Part shown: piece after piece, positions 10,667 to 17,337 of the stretch | How the letters are laid out: each line of letters begins with the position of its first letter | How positions within the stretch are numbered: position 1 is the first letter of the stretch | Source of the DNA: Pseudomonadota bacterium | Lineage (GTDB): Bacteria; Myxococcota_A; Polyangia; Haliangiales; Haliangiaceae | Length of the DNA: 64,000 nt | Direction: 5' to 3' | NCBI GenBank assembly: GCA_022360315.1 | Contig: JAKSDA010000027.1 | Span: 46,507 to 110,506 of the forward strand | Position numbers and translations under genes: made by a program | Notes under the pieces: generated by a model | What the model saw: the letters and a program-made list of their open reading frames with translations, nothing else | Database searches by the model: none | Told to the model about the DNA's origin: nothing

Positions 10667-13162
10667 ATGTCGAACCGAGAACTATCGATAGAATATTGGG
10701 TAAAGCAGTTGTCTCCATTTACCGGTCTGCTTCCGCTCTTGCCACTGGATCTGGCCGAATCGAATGGCAATGGGGCCGGGCAGGCAGCGATCGAGATCGC
10801 ACTGCCAGAGGACATCGAGTCGTGGTCACCCCGGGGTTGGCCAGGCGAATCGCTGGACCGTCTCACCTTGGTCGCCCTACTGGCTATTTTGCGCCGGTAT
10901 CATCCGGCCGGGGTTCCGCTGGTCGCGCTGGTTGCGGACTCGGATGAGGAGTTTTTGTTCGTCACTGGCGGCACAGAACCATGCTCGGCGATCAGCCAGG
11001 CCTTCGGTCAGCTGGACGATGAGCTGGACGCAGCACAACGACACCGAGCTGTCCCATTTGCCGACATCGCGCATCAACTCGGGCTGAAATACCCGGACCA
11101 GACGACCGGTTTTTTTCAGATCGGCTATTATACAGTGTCACCTGATTTGGCCCGGCCGCGCGGTATATGCAGTATGGAAATCGCCTGGGTGGAGAAATCC
11201 GGCTGCCGAGAGTTGTTATTGCGGGGAGCGAGCGACCGATTTGGCGCCGACTGGCTGCGCTCGTTTGGTCGGCAACTGCTCTATGTGGCAGGTGAAATTC
11301 TGTCCGAGCAACACTCCCATCAACACCGTCCCTCGACTGTCCCACTGCTTTCCCGATCAGAAGCGCATAAGGTGGCCATGCAGTACGGCATGAGGCCCGA
11401 CCGTCGGCACGAGCCGTTGGCCCTCCATCGCGGCTTCGAGCGGCAAGCGGCTCGCATTCCGTTTGCCCCGGCAGTCACCCATCGGGGCGAAACACTCAGC
11501 TATCGCGAACTCGACCGACTGGCCAATGGACTGGCTTGTCTGCTCTGCGATGAGTTCGCCGTGCAGCCGGGCGACCGGGTCGGTCTGGTGCTCGATCGCT
11601 CGGCGTATATGGTCGCGGCGATACTGGCAATTCTGAAGGCCGGTGCGGCGTACGTGCCGATCAATCCCCGCCACCCATGGCATTTGAAGCGGGCGATCGC
11701 CGAAAATGCACGGCTCGATCTCTTGCTGGTCGCGGCGGACCAGCTGAGCCAGGTAAGCGCATTCGATGGCGAACTTCTGGTGCTCGATTTCGAGATCGAC
11801 ACTGTGGTGCCGATGAGCCGTCCACCCGCAGTGCAAGACGATCTCGCTCGACTGGCGTACATCATTCACACCTCGGGATCTACCGGGGAGCCAAGAGGGG
11901 TAGCGGTCACCCATCGAGCCATCTGCAATACCGTCGCATGGCGGATTTCTTACTACGGGATCGACGAGAGCAACGTCAATCTGCAGCTGCCATCGTATGC
12001 GTTCGACAGCTCGGTGGCCGATATTTTCTCGACCCTGTCGGCCGGTGGTCATCTCATTGTGCCAGATGAGACAAAACGGCTCGATACGCAGTATTTGGTC
12101 GATCTGATGCGGACGTTTGCAGTGACGAGTTTTCTCGCGGTGCCGAGCTATTACCGGATGCTCTTGCGTGCATTGCCATCCGGTGACGAGTCCGCACTCC
12201 GCTGGGTCACCCTGGCCGGCGAGGCGGCATGGCCCGCACTGGTGGCCCACCACTACGACCGTCTTGCCGGGGTCAAACTCTACAACGAATACGGTCCCAC
12301 GGAAAACGCAGTGTGCTCGACGGCCTGTCTGCTAGAGCCCGGCCAGGCAACGGTTGCCATCGGGGTTCCCATCGACAACGTGTATGTCTTTGTCCTGGAT
12401 GAAATGCTGCGTCCGGTGCCGGCCGGCGTCCCGGGCGAGATCTATCTCGGCGGTGCTGGACTGGCCGAGGGATATTACACTCGGGACGGCATGGACCGGT
12501 CTGGCTTCGTGGCCAGTCCGATCCCCGATGTCCACCGGGGTATGCTGTACAAAACCGGGGATCGGGCGTATTGGCGCCCGGATGGGTTGCTGGTTTATGT
12601 GGGTCGAATCGATCGTCAGGTCAAACTGCGCGGTTTCCGGATCGAACTGGATCACGTCGAATCTGCCCTGCTCCGGCTACCCGAGGTCGATCAGGCCGCA
12701 GTGGTTGTAAAAGGGCACGATGCCAATGCCTCTCTGGTCGCGTATGTGTCGCTTTGCCGCGTGGCAACGAACTCACAATTTCGTGCGGCCCTGGGCGAAA
12801 TTATACCCTATTATATGATTCCCGATCAAATTCACGTGGTCGAGGAACTGCCCCGCAATCGCAACGGCAAGGTGGATCGCCTGGTTCTGACCGAACTCGA
12901 AGACGAGATCGTAACCACTCAGGTGAATGTCCCGGCGCTCGATCCGCTGACCGATGCGGTTCTGGAGATCTGGCGAGATGCGCTCCAGTCGCGCCAGCTC
13001 GGCCCTCACGACCAATTTTTCGAATACGGCGGCAACTCGCTAAAAGCACTCCAGGTCGTAGACTCGACGCGGGAACAGCTGAATCTGGATATCAATGTAT
13101 TACAAGTATATCTCTATCCCACAGTCGCCGAGTTCGTAGCCCAGCTACACAGTCTCACATAG
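10667..13162 (+). CDS. Small NRPS: truncated condensation domain, adenylation, carrier protein
   Basis: 831 residues from the ATG preceded by an AGGGAG ribosome site. Residues 1-230 resemble only the C-lobe of a condensation domain: the YWxxxL segment, a VPFADIAHQLGL segment and a DRF..LRSFGRQL segment are present, but no HHxxxDG motif exists. A full adenylation domain follows (about 255-740), with TSGSTGEPRG at 402-411, where the usual Lys is Arg, and NEYGPTENAV. A carrier domain at 760-825 has GGNSL (Ser791). There is no thioesterase. The specificity code read by hand is DSALTAEVC, which I can place only as probably aromatic. Its position between the large synthetase and a halogenase suggests it loads the amino acid that is halogenated on the carrier. 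The truncated condensation region is probably not catalytic and may be a docking or structural remnant. Confidence 0.93.
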   Translation: MSNRELSIEYWVKQLSPFTGLLPLLPLDLAESNGNGAGQAAIEIALPEDIESWSPRGWPGESLDRLTLVALLAILRRYHPAGVPLVALVADSDEEFLFVTGGTEPCSAISQAFGQLDDELDAAQRHRAVPFADIAHQLGLKYPDQTTGFFQIGYYTVSPDLARPRGICSMEIAWVEKSGCRELLLRGASDRFGADWLRSFGRQLLYVAGEILSEQHSHQHRPSTVPLLSRSEAHKVAMQYGMRPDRRHEPLALHRGFERQAARIPFAPAVTHRGETLSYRELDRLANGLACLLCDEFAVQPGDRVGLVLDRSAYMVAAILAILKAGAAYVPINPRHPWHLKRAIAENARLDLLLVAADQLSQVSAFDGELLVLDFEIDTVVPMSRPPAVQDDLARLAYIIHTSGSTGEPRGVAVTHRAICNTVAWRISYYGIDESNVNLQLPSYAFDSSVADIFSTLSAGGHLIVPDETKRLDTQYLVDLMRTFAVTSFLAVPSYYRMLLRALPSGDESALRWVTLAGEAAWPALVAHHYDRLAGVKLYNEYGPTENAVCSTACLLEPGQATVAIGVPIDNVYVFVLDEMLRPVPAGVPGEIYLGGAGLAEGYYTRDGMDRSGFVASPIPDVHRGMLYKTGDRAYWRPDGLLVYVGRIDRQVKLRGFRIELDHVESALLRLPEVDQAAVVVKGHDANASLVAYVSLCRVATNSQFRAALGEIIPYYMIPDQIHVVEELPRNRNGKVDRLVLTELEDEIVTTQVNVPALDPLTDAVLEIWRDALQSRQLGPHDQFFEYGGNSLKALQVVDSTREQLNLDINVLQVYLYPTVAEFVAQLHSLT

Positions 13163-13212
13163 TTCGAAAGACGAGGCAGACGCGACGAGTCCGCGGAGCG
13201 TTCGAGGTCATC

Positions 13213-14934
13213 ATGAGCAAGAACACAGCAGAATCGATCGACATCCCTGTCGCATACGACGTGGTAATTTGTGGCGGCGGCCTGGCCGGACTCACTCTCG
13301 CCAGGCAATTGTCCCATCAACTACCGGAATGTTCGGTACTGCTCCTGGATCGGCTGGGCCGGCCGTTGCCAGACGCCACCCTCAAGGTGGGCGAGTCGAC
13401 GATCGAATCCGGAGCCTATTATTACGCCCACATCATCGGCCTGGAAGAGTACCTGGAAAAAACCCATCTCGAGAAACTGGGACTTCGTTATTTCTACAGG
13501 AGTAGCCGGGGATTCGCGCACAGGCCGGAATTCGGTGTGGCCGATTTTTTGCCCGCAAAGTCGTACCAAATGGATCGGGGTAGATTGGAGAACCATCTGC
13601 GCGAACTGGTGGCCGACAGCGGAATCGACTTTTTCGAAGACGCCCGAGTCCGAGAAATTAAACTCGGCGACAACGCGCCGCACCAGGTCATTGTTCGTCA
13701 CAACGGTCGGGATCGAAGAGTATATGCCCGCTGGGTCGTGGATGCGATGGGCAGACGCCGCTATATTCAACGCCGGTTGAATCTGCGCCGCGAGAACAGT
13801 GCAGTGTTCAATAGTGCGTGGTTTCGGGTCGGAGGACGGCTCAGCGTGGACGACTTCGTGCCGTCATCGGAAACATCATGGCACGCGCGGGTGCAGCAGC
13901 CCCGTTGGTTGTCGACCAATCACTTGATGGGGCGGGGATATTGGGTCTGGCTCATTCCTCTCAGTTCGGAAAATACCAGTGTGGGTATCGTCGCTGCCGA
14001 TGCGATTCATCCGTTTAACCAGTACAATACTTTTGATAAGGCGCGCGCCTGGCTGCGCCGCCACGAGCCAGCGCTCGAGGGAGAACTCGACCGGTACCCG
14101 CTGCTCGACTTCAAAAAGTACAAAAACTACAGCTACAGCTCCAAGCAGGTGTTTTCTACTCAGCGCTGGGCATGCATCGGCGAGGCTGGCGTATTTGCCG
14201 ACCCTTACTATTCAGTGGGCTCCAATATGATCGCCTTCAGCAATGGATTGACCAGAAAGCTGATCGAATTCGACCTCGCCGATCAGCTCACTCCGGAGTA
14301 TGTAGACCATGCCAATCGACTGTTTCTCACCCTCAACGATACGTTGACTCATAACATCCAGCGATCCTATGCTTTCCATGACAACGCCTACATCATGGCT
14401 CTGAAGACCATATGGGATTACTATATCGGGTGGACGACAACCGATCCGCAACTCTATCACGAGATCTATATGGAGCCGAAGCAGAGCAAGGCGATGAGCG
14501 ATCTCATCGCGCGCGTGGTGGTAGCTCAAGAGCGCATGATGAGGCTCTTCGAGGACTGGGCAGCGGCCAGCCCGGAGCCGCGAACGTGCTTTGCGTTTAT
14601 CGATTACATCGAGGACCTGCCCACGCTCAAAGGTCTTTTTGTACGCAATCTGCCCGACCAGGCCGCGACGTTTCGGCAGTTTACCAGGCAACTGCGCGAA
14701 TCGGTCGCACGCATCGAAGAACTGGCTCAGGTGATCTTCTTCATGGCAATAGAAGATGCCCTGCCCGAGCACCGGGAGTATTTCGGCAATTCTCCCTGGA
14801 TCAATATCGAGGCGATCAGCCTGCATCCCGACCGCTGGGAAAGGGACGGTTTGTTTCGACCCAAGACCGGGGCACGGGATCTTCGTGAGTTGCAGGGCGA
14901 ATTGTCTCGGCTTTTTGTTGCAAAAAGCCGATGA
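13213..14934 (+). CDS. FAD-dependent halogenase
   Basis: 573 residues. The ATG is preceded by a weak GAGG 5 nt upstream and lies 50 bp after the small NRPS, so it is probably in the same transcript. The N-terminal FAD-binding motif GGGLAG is at 21-26 after a short beta strand. The flavin-dependent halogenase signatures are KVGEST (Lys58, the position of the catalytic lysine in this family) and WVWLIP at 244-249, the WxWxIP motif that distinguishes halogenases from monooxygenases. The segment GEAGVFADPYYSVG matches the second FAD-contacting region. The enzyme uses reduced FAD, chloride or bromide and oxygen to form hypohalous acid and halogenate an activated carbon. I infer a carrier-bound amino acid or the finished peptide as substrate. 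No flavin reductase gene is in the window. The last codons form a hairpin (separate entry). Confidence 0.93.
   Translation: MSKNTAESIDIPVAYDVVICGGGLAGLTLARQLSHQLPECSVLLLDRLGRPLPDATLKVGESTIESGAYYYAHIIGLEEYLEKTHLEKLGLRYFYRSSRGFAHRPEFGVADFLPAKSYQMDRGRLENHLRELVADSGIDFFEDARVREIKLGDNAPHQVIVRHNGRDRRVYARWVVDAMGRRRYIQRRLNLRRENSAVFNSAWFRVGGRLSVDDFVPSSETSWHARVQQPRWLSTNHLMGRGYWVWLIPLSSENTSVGIVAADAIHPFNQYNTFDKARAWLRRHEPALEGELDRYPLLDFKKYKNYSYSSKQVFSTQRWACIGEAGVFADPYYSVGSNMIAFSNGLTRKLIEFDLADQLTPEYVDHANRLFLTLNDTLTHNIQRSYAFHDNAYIMALKTIWDYYIGWTTTDPQLYHEIYMEPKQSKAMSDLIARVVVAQERMMRLFEDWAAASPEPRTCFAFIDYIEDLPTLKGLFVRNLPDQAATFRQFTRQLRESVARIEELAQVIFFMAIEDALPEHREYFGNSPWINIEAISLHPDRWERDGLFRPKTGARDLRELQGELSRLFVAKSR
14908..14930 (+). 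terminator. Perfect 10-bp hairpin at the end of the halogenase gene
   Basis: CGGCTTTTTG and CAAAAAGCCG pair perfectly around a 3-nt loop and end one base before the stop codon. The T and A runs are inside the stem, so it could act as a bidirectional terminator between the NRPS-halogenase transcript and the opposing gene at 15013, but no T-tract follows it. Function is inferred only. Confidence 0.35.
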
Positions 14935-15012
14935 GCTCGGCACGATTCCCCGCAGCCGCCTCGCCCGCCCGTATTGCACGAAGAGGTGAGACTGGATGGC
15001 TAACGACAGGGT

Positions 15013-15351
15013 TTATTTCTTTTTGGGCGCCGCGTCGGCGACCGCTTTTTCGATTTTGGTCTGGGCGCTGTCTTTGTCGAGTTTGATACCCTCGCGTTTC
15101 AGATGTTTCATCAGGGTATCGGTTGCATCGCCGAGCTTCTTTTTGTTTGTTTCGGCGCTTTTTTCGGCACCCTTGTATTTCTGCTCGATAGCGGCGACCG
15201 CCTCATCGGCCAGCGCCGTTGTACGATTCATTTCCATATCCGAGATGTTTAGATTCCATTTTCGATTGAGATACCGCACTCCCAGTGCGACCGCTGTGGG
15301 CAAAACTGCAGCAAAGACCATTCCAGCTGCTCTATATAGTAATTGTTTCAT
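15013..15351 (-). CDS. Small membrane-anchored protein with Lys/Ala-rich tail
   Basis: 112 residues. A basic N-terminus precedes one hydrophobic helix (about residues 5-25), then an alpha-helical, Lys/Ala-rich tail ending in PKKK. The tail (AVAAIEQ, LKREGIKLD, IEKAVADA) faintly resembles the C-terminal region of LLH-type phage holins, but one transmembrane segment alone does not establish this. It is convergent with the halogenase and divergent from the gene starting near 15522. I do not recognise a definite function. Confidence 0.6.
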   Translation of the reverse strand: MKQLLYRAAGMVFAAVLPTAVALGVRYLNRKWNLNISDMEMNRTTALADEAVAAIEQKYKGAEKSAETNKKKLGDATDTLMKHLKREGIKLDKDSAQTKIEKAVADAAPKKK

Positions 15352-15521
15352 ACAAATACCCTTTGCAATAGGTTGCCGATTCGACGCATACGGTAGGCCA
15401 TTTGCCGTCGAAAAGTCAAGCGTATTACTTTATCGAGAGAAGTAATGATCGGAATGGACGCAATAGTAGTTTTGTTTGTAGACATCCAGCTGATGAGCAA
15501 TCAATCGGATTTTGCGATGGA

Positions 15522-16571
15522 GTGAACGCTGCGCACTTCACCGGCGAGGTGCGGGCCGAGATCGTTCAGCGCTTTACTGTGCTCGATTCGAGCAGTAGCA
15601 TACCTGCGATGTTCGAGCCATTTGTCGATACCACGGCGCGCTCTCTGGCACCGTTTTTGAGCCGCTGGATCGCGCCGCCGGTCGTGGCTGAGCGGCTCGC
15701 CGAAGAGCTGGCCTCGTCTTTTGCCCTGCGCAGCGATCCGGCGTGGTGTGCCGAGGTCGCCGAGACCATGGCAAGCCACGGCCGACCGGACAGCGAATAC
15801 TCGCTTCGCCAGCTCGATCTCGGATGGCACGGCCAGGTGATCGCGGGGATTCACTTTCTCGGTCTCGACCCGGCAAAGCCCTTTGTGGCCATATACGGGC
15901 AAAGCGAAGATCTATCCGGCCCCGGCCTGCAGTCGGCGGTCGATCGCTTGCTCGACCATTTCGGTCCGTTCCAGCCCGGCTCGGTGCGCCTCTTTGTGCC
16001 CGGGGTCGAGTCACTCGACGGTTTTCCGCCGGGGACAAGGCCCGACCAACGGCTGCTGGTCGGGCACCTGGCCGAGCTATGCAGCCTGCCGCGGCCGCCT
16101 CGCTTTGGCGATATCGAGTTGCGCGCGATGAGCGACCGCGGCTACGAGCGCTATCTGGCCGCCTGTGAGCAGCTTTTTGTCGATACTCCGGTCATGCGCG
16201 AGATGCTGGAAATCGAGCCCCGGGACGGCCTGTCCAGCTGTCAGGCCTGCTTCGAGGGGTGGCTGACCGAATCTGTCGAGCCCGGTCGGCGAGGGGACGA
16301 CGAGCAATCCTGGGCCGGCCTGATCGCAGCCCGGCACGACGCGGCCATGGGTATGACGGGCCACTGCATGATCGAAGAACTCCTCGCCCGATCGGTCCGC
16401 GGCCAGGGATTGGGCCCGGCGTTTCAGCGACATCTGATCGAGCGCATCGAGCCCCACGGTGACGGTCTATTGTGGGGAACGATCGACGCGCGCAATCACC
16501 CATCTCGCAAGACCGCGGCCCGGGTCGGACGCCTCGACATCGGGGGCTGGATCTTCATTCCGCGCCAGTAG
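15522..16571 (+). CDS. GNAT-like acetyltransferase domain protein
   Basis: The frame is open from 15402, but the first 40 codons look non-coding. I chose the GTG at 15522; the ATG at 15609 (MFEPFVDTTARSL) is an alternative. The C-terminal third (from about IELRAMSDRGYERYLAACEQ) fits a GNAT fold: a middle strand with GMTGHCMIEELLA, then RGQGLGPAFQRHLIERI, which corresponds to the acetyl-CoA-binding R/QxxGxG/A loop and helix, and DARNHPSRKTAARVGR, which matches the family's Asn-Pro helix. The N-terminal 200 residues are uncharacterised. Its 3' end overlaps the opposing gene by 17 bp. Substrate is unknown. Confidence 0.7.
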   Translation: MNAAHFTGEVRAEIVQRFTVLDSSSSIPAMFEPFVDTTARSLAPFLSRWIAPPVVAERLAEELASSFALRSDPAWCAEVAETMASHGRPDSEYSLRQLDLGWHGQVIAGIHFLGLDPAKPFVAIYGQSEDLSGPGLQSAVDRLLDHFGPFQPGSVRLFVPGVESLDGFPPGTRPDQRLLVGHLAELCSLPRPPRFGDIELRAMSDRGYERYLAACEQLFVDTPVMREMLEIEPRDGLSSCQACFEGWLTESVEPGRRGDDEQSWAGLIAARHDAAMGMTGHCMIEELLARSVRGQGLGPAFQRHLIERIEPHGDGLLWGTIDARNHPSRKTAARVGRLDIGGWIFIPRQ

Positions 16572-17337
16572 AACTGCGACAAGGCACCGTGCCGGTATCG
16601 CTGGTGGCAGGCTGCCGGTCATTGCAGACCGCAAAGTCCGTGTTCTCGTCGGTGCCGTCCGCAGGTGGGTCGTGGCCGTCGGGTGCGTCATGGCCGTTGT
16701 ATTCGAGAATCCTTCGGGCTCTGTCGCGCTGATGGTCGCCGAGAACGTCAAAGGCCCGATTCAGAGCAGCCGCGTTGTTGTCGATCTTCTTCTGCCGCAA
16801 CTCTTGCTCGCGAACCATGATCTTGGCACGCATCTCTTGCCGATCGAGCCGGCTGGCCCCGGACCCGGGAGCGCCGCCCTTGCCGCCGCCGCCGCGCATA
16901 CCCCCGTTCTTGCCGCCGCCGTGCATGCCCCCGCTCATGCCGCCAGCGCGCATGCCCCCGTTCATGCCGCCAGCGCGCATGCCCCCGTTCATGCCGCCAG
17001 CGCGCATGCCCCCGCTCATGCCGCCAGCGCGCATGCCCCCGCTCATGCCCTTTGGGGTCGATTCACGGCCCTTGCCGGCGGCTGTAAAAAGGCGCCTTTC
17101 CATCTGCGCCAGCTGGGCATCGAGCGGCTCGTTGAGGCGGGTGAGCTCTGCCTCCAGTTGGCGCAGAGCCTCGATTTGTCGGCCGGATAGCTCGAGTTCG
17201 GCCCGGTGCTCGATCAACAGCTCGACCGAGGTCGACGACGACGGCGGCAGCGGCGGCATGTCGCCCGGATCCGCGGCCAGGGTGTTTGTTGCGCCGGGAC
17301 CACAAGCCACGGCGAGGAGTAAAAACAGAGCTCTCAT
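16555..17337 (-). CDS. Spy/CpxP-like secreted protein with Met/Gly repeat insertion
   Basis: 260 residues from the ATG whose first base is shared in an ATGA overlap with the stop of the upstream gene, so the two are probably translationally coupled. A signal sequence (MRALFLLLAVAC) could be cleaved as a lipoprotein, although the lipobox is weak. Two helical parts, LSGRQIEALRQLEAELTRL and VLGDHQRDRARRIL, resemble the paired LTxxQ helices of periplasmic Spy/CpxP chaperones and metal sensors. Between them lies a 9-residue repeat (GGMRAGGMS/N) repeated four to five times and rich in methionine, which could bind Cu(I) or similar ions. It probably works in the periplasm alongside the large surface protein upstream. 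Metal binding is inferred from composition only. Confidence 0.72.
   Translation of the reverse strand: MRALFLLLAVACGPGATNTLAADPGDMPPLPPSSSTSVELLIEHRAELELSGRQIEALRQLEAELTRLNEPLDAQLAQMERRLFTAAGKGRESTPKGMSGGMRAGGMSGGMRAGGMNGGMRAGGMNGGMRAGGMSGGMHGGGKNGGMRGGGGKGGAPGSGASRLDRQEMRAKIMVREQELRQKKIDNNAAALNRAFDVLGDHQRDRARRILEYNGHDAPDGHDPPADGTDENTDFAVCNDRQPATSDTGTVPCRSSTGAE
16925..17049 (-). repeat. 27-bp coding tandem repeat (9-residue Met/Gly unit)
   Basis: The unit encodes GGMRAGGM followed by S or N and recurs four to five times nearly perfectly at DNA level, including a repeated GCGCGCATGCCC block. Copy number is likely variable between strains. It lies wholly inside the Spy/CpxP-like gene. Confidence 0.9.

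Noticed and set aside
16925..17049. Regular short repeats considered as a CRISPR array
   Set aside because: No unique spacers; the repeat is in frame and coding.
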